DNA of 64,000 bases from Rhynchonema sp. JSB1_4 (Eukaryota; Nematoda; Chromadorea; Monhysterida; Xyalidae). Below, piece after piece: positions 33,281-44,434 of this stretch. The DNA lies in contig JASAMV010005032.1 in the NCBI GenBank assembly GCA_030248065.1, positions 32,485-96,484 on the forward strand, in the 5' to 3' direction. Numbering within the stretch: position 1 is the first letter of the stretch; each line of letters opens with the position of its first letter. Position numbers and translations under genes: made by a program. The notes beneath the pieces are model-generated. The model saw only the letters and a program-made list of their open reading frames with translations, ran no database searches and was not told where the DNA came from.

Positions 33281-33374
33281 GTATTCTGTTGGCCTACATG
33301 ACTGGACAATCAAACGAACGTCCTTTGGATTACACACACTTTTACAAACTGCTAAAAAAACTGAAAATAATACC

Positions 33375-33979
33375 TTAGTTTTGCTCGTCCAATGGTGGAT
33401 TGATGGCTCCGGCAGCGATTGGTTGATGCGGATTGAAATCAGCGGGTGACTGTCCCGGTTGTTCGACAACGGGTTCTGGCAACGGTTGGTGTTGTGCTAG
33501 TCGTATGCCGTCACGGGTCCAGAATCGTCGCTCGTTTACCTGCCACTCTAGACAGGTTCGCAAGAACGTTGGTATGGCAGGCAAGTCCAGTTTCACCAGC
33601 AACTCCAACACGTACGTTTCGTCGTCGTTATCAACACATCTAACGAAGACCAAAACGTGCAGTGCTTCGTATATAAATCGACCAATCTTTGGGGTCAAAC
33701 ACTGATTTTCGGAAAACAAGTTAGCAGTCCCAGCACAAGTTCCAATGTCTGATCTTCGTGCGGTAGGTCAATCTCGTCTAAGTACAAATGTTGCACGATG
33801 ACACGCAGAGCGCGCTCTGGAATGTTCGGTTCGTCGATTGAATTTGTCGGTCGGTCGTTTTGTTTCTTTTGCCGCAGTAAACACTCGGCTCTGACAGTCC
33901 ACGATTTCAGTTGTCGCTTGTGCACGAGGACTCCGCCTGTGTCTGCCTTGTCTGACACCAAGTTCAAGTTCAAGTTCAA
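33375..33979 (-). pseudogene. BTB/POZ-like segments, frameshifted
   Basis: Two overlapping minus-strand frames. Upstream (33,979-33,695): IPERALRVIVQHLYLDEIDL then TLELVLGLL. Downstream (33,719-33,375): IYEALHVLVFVRCVDND, then YVLELLVKLDLPAIPTFLRT and a Pro/Gln-rich tail. Both resemble the second half of a BTB fold (FxxhlxYhYtgxh...hLxLAxxhxhpxLxxxC), so there may be two tandem units joined across a one-base shift near 33,700. BTB proteins are oligomerisation and cullin-3 adaptor modules. The similarity is weak and by eye. The first exon start is uncertain. Confidence 0.3.
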
Positions 33980-34225
33980 GTTTTTTATTGCATCAGAAGC
34001 AACATGGTAACGTCAACAACACGCATAAGCTGGACAGTAACGACGAGACCATAAATAATTACAAGTGTTTAGTGGGCCAGTGGATAGTACGATGAGTACG
34101 GATAGATGCGAGAGATGTAGATGATGATAAGGAGCAAAAAACACAGAAAACACAGAAACACAGCATGATCGGTCAATTACATTTCACACACGGACGGAAT
34201 AAATTTCACTGGCAGCAATCGCAAT
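33980..34225. other. Short intergenic interval
   Basis: AT-rich with a purine repeat (GATGAT, ACACAGAAA). No gene. Confidence 0.4.
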
Positions 34226-34699
34226 TTACACCGCTCGCAGCCTGACGAATCCGACCGGGATTTGACTCCTGTCCCTTTCGAACTCAGCTTGTGCTTTCTG
34301 GAGCTCGGGCCACAGGTCTGTGCGTCGTCTCTTTTGATCGACTGTCCACAGTGTCTCGAATGGCGCAACAAGGATAGGAAAATCCAGACCTGATGCAACC
34401 AGTGCAGACAGCCTCACTGTGGCGTCCAACTCTGCAGACTGCAAACGAACAGCATACAGTTTTTGTTCGTCTGGATGGTTCTCAACGATGGACGCCGGAA
34501 TTGTCGAGTGCAAGGTTGATGTCCTTCCGTTCTTGCACAGAATTGGTCTAACTGTTATCCACGCAAGCGCTGAAGGCTGAAAAGAATACTGACTTGCATC
34601 ATGTGCTACTTGATCATGGCTAAGGTTACAATGTAAAGACTTTTGATTTGTAACTGTTCGGGGCAATGTTTTGGTCAGATGAGTAAAATCAATCTGCAT
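34226..34699 (-). CDS. Unrecognised Polinton protein, about 157 aa
   Basis: ATG at 34,699 follows a CGGTTTCAG acceptor-like site by two bases. Intact to 34,226. Mostly mixed composition: ALAWITVRPILCKNG, then LQSAELDATVRLSALVASGL and FPILVAPFETLWTVDQK, with a charged C-terminal third. No domain recognised. The upstream frame ends 27 bp before this ATG, so the two may be a tandem pair or one gene with an unseen splice. Confidence 0.45.
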   Translation of the reverse strand: MQIDFTHLTKTLPRTVTNQKSLHCNLSHDQVAHDASQYSFQPSALAWITVRPILCKNGRTSTLHSTIPASIVENHPDEQKLYAVRLQSAELDATVRLSALVASGLDFPILVAPFETLWTVDQKRRRTDLWPELQKAQAEFERDRSQIPVGFVRLRAV

Positions 34700-34725
34700 T
34701 ACTGAAACCGTTGATGTATGCGTAA

Positions 34726-35223
34726 TCAACCAAATGTCTCCCCATTCTTGTATCCCATGTTGCTCGTAAAATAAAATTGACCAACTCGATAGTTCGCTGT
34801 TGGAGTGCGTTTCGTCAGCTCAAAATATTCCACTAATGTGAGGAATACGCGTGTTTGTTGATCGATATCTAGAAGTGCGTACTGTAGGCAGTAGTGTTGC
34901 CTACATGTGGGCAACTGACAATTGAGGATTGAATCAGGTCGGATCGTGTAGCTGCAATGCTCTTGAGTGCGAATTGCGTCTCCGAGAATTGAGCGCACAT
35001 CAGAACAGCCGTGCAACGAGTCCAGTCCCTCGGCCAGGTCAATTGTTTCTGCGTGTATTTGATTGTTTTGGCCGTCGGTTCGAAAGGTGGCCAAGTGTAG
35101 AATTTGGTTCAGGCAACGTTTGTCCACTGAGACAATGTTATGCAAGAGTTGATTTTGTGTTTCACTGTCGGCGTCGGCTGCCTGACTGGTTGATGGTTGT
35201 TGATCGTCGACGGCCGGTACCAT
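34726..35223 (-). CDS. Unrecognised Polinton protein, 165 aa
   Basis: ATG at 35,223. It begins with a polar Ser/Gln/Asp stretch, then VDKRCLNQILHLATF, IDLAEGLDSLHGCSDVRSIL, and a Cys-rich middle (CQLPTCRQHYCLQYALLDID), ending YRVGQFYFTSNMGYKNG. No family recognised. Intact. Same strand as the PC4-like and polymerase genes. Confidence 0.45.
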   Translation of the reverse strand: MVPAVDDQQPSTSQAADADSETQNQLLHNIVSVDKRCLNQILHLATFRTDGQNNQIHAETIDLAEGLDSLHGCSDVRSILGDAIRTQEHCSYTIRPDSILNCQLPTCRQHYCLQYALLDIDQQTRVFLTLVEYFELTKRTPTANYRVGQFYFTSNMGYKNGETFG

Positions 35224-35362
35224 TCATGCGTCTAAAAATGGTACGTCTTTTCTTGGCTTCACCTGTCTCGTCACCACCATCGCTACTGCCCGCATCTGAC
35301 TGTTGTTCATCGTTGCTCAGTAAAAACGGGTAGTTGTCGAACATGATAGTTATCTTATCCAT
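35162..35362 (-). CDS. Small acidic-basic protein, 66 aa
   Basis: ATG at 35,362. The first half is acidic (NDEQQSDAGSSDGGDETGE). The second is Arg-rich (KKRRTIFRRMNGTGRRRSTT, ending SRRRQ). It overlaps the next frame by 62 bp. It could be a small nucleic-acid-binding protein or the first exon of the downstream gene. Confidence 0.35.
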   Translation of the reverse strand: MDKITIMFDNYPFLLSNDEQQSDAGSSDGGDETGEAKKRRTIFRRMNGTGRRRSTTINQSGSRRRQ

Positions 35363-35488
35363 TTTATTCAGAATATTTTGCCACTCAACTAAACTAAGTT
35401 GTATGCCCGATACGGCTTGAACTCGACGCTGAACATCACTGGTTGCCCACGAGCTGAGATAGGAATAGGAATCATCTTAAAGATAACA

Positions 35489-35980
35489 TCATGAGTCACA
35501 ATCATCAACTAACCGTCTGATGTCCAGAACAAAAGAAGTCGAATCGTAATCACCCCCAACACTAACGTACATGTGAGGCTGACGGCTGCTTGCAGATGAA
35601 AGCCGCAGTCGCGTTTCGCCTTGTGATTGTGGTTGACTGATTCTATCAGTGATGCTTTGTTTATTGTTACACAACGCGTCCCATTCTGAAACGAAAAGTG
35701 CCAAAAAAATGAGCCAATTATAACTGCGCTACAACGGCTTTGGTACCTGATCTATAGAGACAGCAACCTATGGGTAATGGACGCTTTTGTCCTTTGTCTG
35801 CAAGTTCATAGCGTCGTATATTCAAAACAACATTGCGGCTGAAAAACGGTGTCCACAATTAATAACACTAATTATTCCACGGAATGGAACCAACCGGTAG
35901 ATGCTGCATGTGGCGTGCAAATCTCCGATGATGTGCACGAACTCTGGCTCCAGTTTAGCTACTTGTTCGAAGGACGACAT
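35489..35980 (-). CDS. PC4/Sub1-like ssDNA-binding protein, three exons
   Basis: Exons 35,980-35,895 (ATG after a CTATTGCAG acceptor), 35,838-35,747 and 35,685-35,489 join in phase with canonical GT-AG ends (introns 56 and 61 bp) to give 124 residues with no breaks. The middle reads VVLNIRRYELADKGQKRPLP, then IGCCLY and EWDAL across the last junction. This matches the PC4 (p15) core: beta strands with IxIRxY, the KPxxKGIxL turn, then xxEWxxL leading into the helix. PC4/Sub1 proteins bind single-stranded DNA and act in transcription and replication. In a Polinton this could coat replication intermediates or affect transcription. The GIS turn is replaced by GCC, so similarity is partial. Confidence 0.6.
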
Positions 35981-36088
35981 GTTGTCTGCAATAGGTGGTT
36001 GTGCAGAATTAAAATAGTACGCGCACAGAAGCGCGCGGCTGCGGGGTTGCCAGCCGCGGCTGCCCCGGGCAGCCGCGTTACACACTAA

Positions 36089-39000
36089 TCAGTGACACAC
36101 AAGGGCACCATACGGCAATGCATATAAAACTGCTCCTGGACACGAGTTTGGGGCCAGGTCATTGGCATTCACGACAATTTTATCAGTCAAATTCACTTGA
36201 ATAACTTTTTTACTATCTTTCGGTTTCTCTTGCAAAAATCCAGCATCTAGTTTTCGCATTTGTCTTCGAAGTCCGGGGTCTGGCACATAGGCTTGGGCTG
36301 CTCGCAATGGCATTTTCAAGGCATCAGATAAGGCATGATCAAACGATTGAAATGGTCGTTCACTTGGTCTGACACGTTCATTATATTTAGCGTAAAGTAT
36401 ACGCTTCAGCAACCCAAAGTCAACTGTGCTACTTGTTCCCTGCAATTTTCGGAGTTGAATCCCTTTCATTTTAACGACCGAAGCTCCTGATTCAGCGCGC
36501 AGGGCATAACATTTCTTCGAGAGCACCACCATTTCAGTGAGGAGCAGTGCCTTATAGTCCCGAGTCCACAGGCCAGGTGTGGGCACATTAGTTTCACTTT
36601 CGGGGAATGCTTTGGACCCACTATGATGAATAAATGCACATTGATCAGTATCGGAATAAACGTGTGATCGGCCAAGCTCAAGAATCTTGCGCCCAACACG
36701 AATTCTACCGAATGAGGTGATACAACTAGCAATAACCACGTTTGCAAATTTTTGATGATTGTTCTGACAGTCATTGCCAGTGCGTTCGTATTCCACTAGA
36801 GCCGCTGTTTCATTCAACAATCGCATGCGCTTAAGTTTGTGCTGCTGAGCTAAACGTTTAATTTCGTGTTCTGCGTACACGACAGCCACGACACTAAAAA
36901 GTCGCTCAGCTAATTTGCCCCTGAAATTGGCTTGATCTTAGGTACTATATTGTTCGCTCGTTCCATCAACTTACCACAAACTGTTAACCAGTAATTTTGC
37001 AATGAAATAAAGATCTAACGAAGGTTTCAAGTCATCGAGGCATATATTGATTCCGTGCTTTTGGCTCAATATTTGCACGTATCGTTCGCGATCTACCGAG
37101 TCGTCAAGCTGCTGGCTTATACATTTAAGGCGCATGAAGCTCTGCATGTAACTCTTGAACAGGTTTCGGCTGGTTTTATGAAATAATAAGGCTTCGTCAA
37201 CACGAATAAGGTGATATCCCAAGGTACATGCCCATTCCAGCTCCATTGAAACAAAGACACCGCTGAGCGCGCGGTCACGTTCATTATGACTGCATCTTTG
37301 CGTGCGCTCACGTGCACATCTCTGGCAAAAAGCGAAAGTAAGTCTGTCATTAATTGTACAACCTAGTACTGCAAACGTTAAATTTCGATTTGGTAGCACT
37401 GTGGCCTTTACAATTCCGATTGCGCCATCGGCTATCATCTGCATCAGATCCAAGGGTTGAACGTTCCGGTAATGTTTGCTAGCACCAACGGGCATTCTCT
37501 CTTCAAGCATAATACTGAAACCAGGAATATTTCATTTGTGGTTTTTCTAATTTGCGCTGGCTGACTGATTTCACTATCCAACTGATGCATTTGTTAGCTA
37601 AGTGCAGGAGAAGTTCAACTAAGTGCCCAGCGGTCTTTTATTATTAGATTTGTGCACAAAGTAGGGCGAAAAAATCAGATGTTCACAGGGGCTTATTTGA
37701 ACTTGTCCGATATCGAACCTCGGGTATAACGAACAAATGTCTAAAGAACGCAGTTCATAGCCTTTCGATAACAAATCCGAGGTGATGTTGGCATGAAGGC
37801 AACCAACCTCAACACGGCCACCTGAAAACAGTGTCAACGTGCGACAGTTTAACCATGGCATGTCATTGTAAGCTTACCAAGCAGCGCGGCTCGCAGGCGT
37901 AACGGCTCGTCACATAAATAACTGTCAGTAATATCTTTTTCTATAAAACGTGCCATCTCTGCGTTTAGTTTGCATAACCGCATTAAATCACAGGTACGCA
38001 AAGCAAATACCGTTGGCCGACTGGCTGTGGCAGCCAGGCGAGCATTTCTTTCTTTTGTCAGTTGCCAAACCAATTCATTCGTTAAATCTTTACGAAACAC
38101 ATGCTTGGCAGACCTATTCTTTACGCAATCTGTACATGCGTGCGCCACGCATCCATCCACTTCCACGATTTGGTTAAGTTTGTCGCCTCAAATATAAACA
38201 TGGCATCGGGGCATGTTGTACGCAGAAAGCATGCATGTTAAGCGTTTTACTTACTGTATGCATCAACTCCAGCAGCTCGATCTACCAAGAAACGTTTCTC
38301 GCTTGTGTTATTGCCCAAGTGTCTGTAGAGGTCACTCTGACCACTTGCATAATTTAGGTAACGGATATACGCAACGGCAAGCCTACTTTGCGTGCCATGT
38401 ACTTCATGCCGATTTCTCTGTTCACAGATGTACGGCACTTCATTAAGTGGCATATGCCTTATTCGATAAACATAAGCGCAATATGAGGCTAAAATGTGGC
38501 TAAAAATTTTGTCTGTTCGTGGCTACACTGATGCAAGCTTACCTATTGTAAGCGACACATCGAAAGGGTCAGTGCCACCAGTTAGTTGCTTCAGTAACGA
38601 GGCAAACGCAACAGGGCAACGGTGCAATACCTGGACGTCAATAGTACAATATCGCTCCAACTCCGTCAACATAACATAGGATGTACCTTGCCTTGTTGCA
38701 TGCCAGTTCTCAAAATCCTGAGCACGTTGGCCACCCATAGGACCGAATCAGTGCTTATCTGGTACATTGGTATAGGTCCTACCAAGGGTATCACTGTTGA
38801 GAAGTTTCGTTGGAAAAAATGACTTTGAAGAATATGCTGAATATTGACGCCCACAATGTTTCTGCTAATCGACTGAGAGCTGCGGGCATGAGCATAAACG
38901 TATCACGGAAACACCGAGATGCAATACGCATTTGTAATACACGTAAACCTAGCATGATCAGCTTCGGCTGCAATTCCAGGCCTATCAACTTCTCCAAAAT

Positions 39001-40911
39001 CAGCAAGCCATCAAAACCAGACATAAAATGCGCAAGGATTAAACTTATTTTGGTGATGTTATCGTAGAGCAAAAATGTGACAAGATCATGCAGCGAGCGT
39101 CCACCAACAAATATTCTCAAGCGGCCACCACAGCAGGTGGTGTGTCTGTCATCAAAGTTGTGTTGACACTCAAGACATGTCACTTTTGCCACAGCGCAAA
39201 CGACTGTCAACTTCTTTACTTCACTACCGGGGTTCCTAATTGGCACGGTCTCTAGATCTACATATACCCGACGTTTGAAACCCGGCTTCTCTTTTGGTTT
39301 CTGTATGACACATTGATGGTCACTTGTAATGGCATGCACTGTGTGACATGAACGGCATTCGGACAAGCCACACCTGTGTTCGGGCGTTGCTGGATTGTAA
39401 CTTCGTCCACATAACTCGCACCTGTGCCTCTTACTGCATATGTATTGCTGGTGTTGTGCATAGCAAAATTCACTGTGGAACCAAAAATGACAGTCACCAC
39501 AACGGTGCAGGCCTGCAGGTGCACTATTACCGCGTTTCCTACATTCTGCAGTGTTGCAACGCACGCATCTACGCTTATTTAGGGGGCAACCAGAACGGTA
39601 GCACGAGTACTTGCCCTTCTTTAGCATACCACATGTACAAACTGTTTGAGGGTGAACAAAGGTGGATAACTTTGTGATTGCGTAAATGTGTTCACGTTCA
39701 AGTAAGAGGACACAAAGTGGAGTTGTGACAGCCAATCGACCGCCGTGTAGGTACACTGGCTTGTAGCGCAGGGGTGGGCTCGAGCATTTATTGATAATTA
39801 GCAGTCGTTTGCGGTGCTTATCGGCTAAATATTGGCCTATATGAGGCAGCCGTGAGCTATCATAAATTCCACCACAAACAGATTCGAGTTGCTTCACTGT
39901 TTCATGCATTGCTGTCGTGAGTCTCATTTTGCGATGCCAATGCAATAATAACGACAGCGCGCAAAACAAGGCAATTACGATTAGGACCAAAAACACGTAT
40001 GTAGTCAGCTGGATCAATACAAGTGCGCCTGCGTTTGAGAAACTGCTCGCGCTTCAGAAAATTTTCGGGTTTAACTCGTGCCCCAAATTTAAATCGCTTC
40101 TTTACGAAAACAGCTATCTCGAAATCTTCTGAAATGTCCATTACGGCACGATCGGATTGCGCTACAGCTTGTACGTGCTCCGAAAGGAAGTTTAAATCAA
40201 AATCCGATTGTGTAGTTAAGGATGAGGCTATTGGAAAATCTAGTGTCGGCGTGTCGATTACACACTGGATCAAATCAGTTGGACTGGCCTGCACACGTGA
40301 GTGCACCAAATCACGCACAATAGAACTGAACACTGGTAGAACGTGACCGAAAGCGCACAAATCAACAGCCAATTTTGTCAGTTTAACCATTATGCGTCTT
40401 TCATAGGCCCGGAGTTGCTTGGAATCCAGTCCTGATTCTCTGACTATAGTATAAAGGCGGTCAGGTGGCAATGAGCCATTAACTAATGAACGCTCATCCA
40501 ACAAAGTCGGCTTGTCAGAACTTTGAATTGCATCAGATATCTGTTCCATGTCATGTTTGCGCTGAATATGTAGATCGCGATTGAACTTTGTTCCAAATTT
40601 TTGATCACAAAACTGGCACTCATATCGGTATGAGTTTTTGCGCTCTGGGTTTGCAACACAGATACGCTGGTGTTTAATAAAATTCTGATAACTTGAATGC
40701 CAATGATTGAAATTACACACGGTACATGTATATAAAAACATCAGTTCAACATATAAGGTCCACCTACCGCCGACAGAAGTGGCAGAGCATTTTTTGTTTG
40801 TTAATGGCGGGTAAATTTGGTGGACCAGGATGTTTATTTTCGATGTGTTGTTGTAGTTGTACGTTTGTTGAGAACGAAGTCGAACAGTAGAGACACGGTA
40901 TACGGCGCATC
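36089..40911 (-). pseudogene. polB: Polinton protein-primed DNA polymerase B, multi-exon, broken
   Basis: Minus strand. Exon 1 (40,911-40,762) and the next (about 40,705-39,988) carry C2H2 fingers (CLYCSTSF..., CQFCDQKF...HIQRKH). Exon 3 (39,911 onward) has a Cys-rich region, then exonuclease motif I YVDLETVP (about 39,244-39,267) and motif II FMSGFDGLLIL (about 39,000-39,035). Motif III YCTIDVQVL lies near 38,620-38,655. Further exons at about 38,485-38,255, 38,180-37,850, 37,861-37,619, 37,510-36,971 and 36,889-36,089 bear a VDGC...HACTDC region, palm motif A DICSLYP (about 37,715-37,740), motif B AKLLVNSLW (36,971-36,997) and motif C YSDTD (about 36,646-36,662). Breaks: a one-base shift near 38,806 and TGA at 38,748-38,750. 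About 1,300 codons. It copies the element using a protein primer; this copy is probably dead. Confidence 0.85.
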
Positions 40912-40969
40912 CTGAACAATCAATAATTATATGTTGCCAATTTAGGCAGGCAATCTATAATTTTCATAA

Positions 40970-42300
40970 TTAGCTGGCAGTGATTGGACACTTGCACACC
41001 AGATTACAATAGGAAAATAAAACACAGAACGAAACAACAAAAAACGAACAATGTAAGTTGGTCATTTTGTTGATCAAACGAATGGTTCGACCACGCAATT
41101 CACCGATCACACCCGGTGCCTTGAGCTCGTTGGCGGAGCTCCCGGCTGCTGCGTGCAAAATGCGGCTCAGATGCAGTATGTTGAGACTGATGAGGTAGTA
41201 GAGCTTGCCTGGATTGCACTCAGCCCACTGGATATCGGAAATAACCTGCAAAGATCAAAAGTAAAAATTATTACATTTTTGTTGTGAAACATCAGTCAGC
41301 ATTGCGCAAAGGTGTCATGTGCGTTGTTAAACACAAACCCGGCTGGCAAATATCACTGCACACTACAAATCTGCAGTGCAGTCAAGCAAGCAGTTACTCG
41401 ATGAGCAAAATTTAGTTGAAAATAAATTTACAATACCCCTGACATTGTCGTGCACACGTTCGACTCCCCACACTGCACGTTGACCGATTACAGACTGCAG
41501 AAACTGTTGGGCTGCAGTCCGACGCCGTTCTGTGATCAATTCAGTGTTCTGATATAGCCCGGTGTAGATGATGTGCACCTCGTCGTTGGATGTGCACCGA
41601 ACGTGTAATCGACGACACTGTGCTTCGAACCAGAACGTGAGTATGCATGCAGCATTTGTGCATGAAAAACTGCCAACCCAACACGAAATAAGCCACACAC
41701 ATGCACGCTGATGTTTCACACACTTCATTCATGCGGACATTTTTACAACTAATTATTTTGGCCATCAGACCACCAAAAACCAACAATATGTGCCCGACTG
41801 GCTGATGTCTCAGTCCAGAAGTGTGTATTCTTATGGTAGTTAAAAATTAATTCACCTGAATTATGACAGATTTGTAGGAATTGCAATGGCGCCGAGTGTG
41901 TTGTGATTAATATCGCTTAATGGTCCTTTAAGCCAATCGACTGTGATTGTGGCCCTTTTGAATCCCTTGTAGTCCGCGCTGAAAAGACACCACTGATCCA
42001 TTTGGACAAGCCACCGGTGATCACGCACTGTGAAGGTAAGCGCGCATATTTTCAAAAATTCAACTCGAAAAGTGGACAGCGCGCAAGACACAAACAGAAC
42101 AATGGCAATGCAACGTCTGCTGTCTAATTAACTCACTATAATTTGAGTGTAGATATTGCTAGGTCGCGCCAGACGTTCAGGTTAGTCACAGAATTCAACC
42201 GCTTAAAGAGCACTTCCTTGCAAACACGCTCAAGCTCGGCGGCTAGCTGATCATTAGCTAACTGTTGCAGGCTCACTGGCCGGTTGCTGCTTGATGCCAT
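40970..42300 (-). pseudogene. Unrecognised multi-exon gene
   Basis: Starts with ATG at 42,300 (ASSSNRPVSLQQLANDQLAA, VCKEVLFKRLNSVTNLNVW) and ends that exon at a GTGAGT donor near 42,131. Likely later exons are about 42,014-41,868 (HRWLVQMDQWCLFSADYKG), about 41,640-41,440 (CTSNDEVHIIYTGLYQNTEL, VIGQRAVWGVERVHDN) and about 41,250-41,090 (VISDIQWAECNPGKLYYLIS, ELRGRTIRLI). The first junction is one base out of phase as I place it. No domain recognised. The gene lies upstream of polB on the same strand. Confidence 0.4.
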
Positions 42301-42321
42301 ATAGATTTCGAGGTTTAACCA

Positions 42322-43170
42322 TCAGGCCACAAACTTCACAGCTGGTGTCATTTGTGTAGCCTCAAGGCATGAAAAATGTTCAGAACAGATCGAATGGAAT
42401 CGTACAGTGGGGTTTGATTGTACGAAAATATGCAACTTTTTCGGGGCCGGAATTGCAGTTGGAACCACAGAAAATATGCTGCTCTCAATGGAAGCACAGC
42501 AAACTCTGTCAATTTTAGCTGTTGCAGCAAAATCGAGCTCTACATATAAATGTTTATTTTTCAAGCTCAAATTATGTTGAGGAACAAGCGATCTTGCATT
42601 GTGTGCTTTGAACACTTGTAAAATAAGCTTAGAATAGCAAGAAAAGCATATATGTATGCACGCAGCGGGTGAACGGTATGCAAAAAATGGCTTTGATTCG
42701 TTTTCCGTCTCATCACATAAGCCAACGTGTTTGAAATGACAAATTCTGCTTGCATTGCATCCAAGATGCATATTTTTTGTGGCGCCACTTTCAATAATTT
42801 GAGATGCCGGCTTGGAAGGAAAAGCAGTCCAGCCCGGCAGATTGGACAGGATTTCGTTACTAATTTTATCACCACATGTCGTCATTTTAATGAGCTTGCA
42901 TAAAATAGGTAGAATATTATAATCACTAGTCAAAAATGTGCGCAAAACTGTTTGCAACTCATCGCTAACTGTAGGTATAAGAGAATGAACAGAGCCCAAC
43001 AAACGTGTGGCACAAAGTGGGTTTTTAAGCCAAGCTTTTTCAAATTTTGTTAAACTTTCAAACAACAAAGATAGCTTCTGATGGGGTGCCAATAGTGTGT
43101 CACTGTCAATCTGTTCCAAAAATAAAATAAACTCAGATTCTAAGGCAATTGCAGAAGGTCTGTTAGCCAT
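42322..43170 (-). CDS. Unrecognised 282-aa Polinton protein
   Basis: A single intact frame; ATG at 43,170 follows an AAAACAG acceptor-like site. The N-terminal half is helical and Leu-rich (FILFLEQIDSDTLLAPHQKL, FESLTKFEKAWLKNPLC). The middle has regularly spaced Cys and His (CHFKHVGLC...ACIHICFSCYSK) that could bind zinc. The C-terminal part is mixed. One of the longest intact frames in the element, so it is likely a conserved structural or replication-linked protein, but I do not recognise the family. Confidence 0.55.
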   Translation of the reverse strand: MANRPSAIALESEFILFLEQIDSDTLLAPHQKLSLLFESLTKFEKAWLKNPLCATRLLGSVHSLIPTVSDELQTVLRTFLTSDYNILPILCKLIKMTTCGDKISNEILSNLPGWTAFPSKPASQIIESGATKNMHLGCNASRICHFKHVGLCDETENESKPFFAYRSPAACIHICFSCYSKLILQVFKAHNARSLVPQHNLSLKNKHLYVELDFAATAKIDRVCCASIESSIFSVVPTAIPAPKKLHIFVQSNPTVRFHSICSEHFSCLEATQMTPAVKFVA

Positions 43171-44434
43171 CGTACCTGTTTTCAATTATAATCTGGTGTG
43201 GCAGCGCAGTCAGCAAAAAAAAGTAAAATATGAATGAATGGAATATGAAATTCAGCTGTTTTTATATGATGCTACCATGGAGTATGCTGAGCAAAAATAT
43301 AAATTTACTATGCCTTGATGATCAAATGATCATCACTTTTATTATTTGTTCATCATTTTCTCATTTAATGTTCAGCACTGAAAAGTAATGCTCAACAAAA
43401 CTGAACTTTGATTAACAAAGCAAAACTTTGTTCCCCATTCAAAAAATATTAAACGGATATGTTGATCATAACAAATTTATGTTCAACAAATTTTTATCTT
43501 TGCTCAACACATTCTCACAAGGCACAGAGCGACTGGGTGTGGGTTACTGTATATAAGTGCGCACACATATACATATATGTGATCACAAAACGGTCAGCGC
43601 GCATAACATTCAAACTTCTCGTCTACATTACAGAAGTGTGTGTGTGTCTGTGTGTGTGTGTGGTGCGCGCGCACCCGGTACCAGTGGGCAGTGTCCCCGC
43701 ATCTGCAGCCAGTGCCGCTCTACATAGTGTCCATACTGCTGTACGTTTTAGTTCACTAGTAATGATAACGTTATGATAAGATACCAGCACTCACTTAACA
43801 TATCCGATGCTCGTATATTTCAGCGGCGCGTAATTTATCAATTTTGACCGAGACCATCCGCTAGTGCCGTCGCAACTGTCCCTTTGATATTTTGCGCATT
43901 TCAAGGTGGACATCTTTATTACCCCACCATCACAAGCCACTCATATATACATTTCGTCACACCAAGGCGCATGTGCCATACTGTGTGCATGCATATGCGT
44001 GTGCCTGTGCGTCAGCATGGTTGCCATGGTGGTGGTCAGTAAAGACCAACGTTGCAATTACGTGCGCACCAGAACATATGAAACATTTATCCAGAGGCGA
44101 GCGTGATGAACTTTTGGTATGGCTTGACCCAAACCCATTATGGTGGATTTCGAAATTTTTCGAAAGTGGGTTAAAATTTGTTACCAGTTGCGTGCAGAAG
44201 TCCAACGTTTGCCGATCTCGATTTTCTGGCAAAAAAATCGAACAGACAGGAGTATAGTAATAACATAATTGCCGCAGTCAGTTGGTTGATCAACAGACGG
44301 GACACTGTCCTTCGCTTACATGTGACGCGCGATTTGTTATGTGAAAGGTCAGTTATGCATCAGGTCACTGTTCCGTTGGCGTAACTGGGCATATGAGCTG
44401 TCAGGTTACTGTATCGTTCGTGTAATTTCAGCGC
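43171..44434. other. Divergent intergenic region of the Polinton
   Basis: Separates minus-strand genes from the plus-strand right-end block, so it should hold both sets of promoters. Contains a TG repeat (43,637-43,662), TATA-like TATATAAG near 43,550 and a possible short exon (about 44,190-44,345, FADLDFLAKKSNRQEYSNN) without clear partners. Confidence 0.4.
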
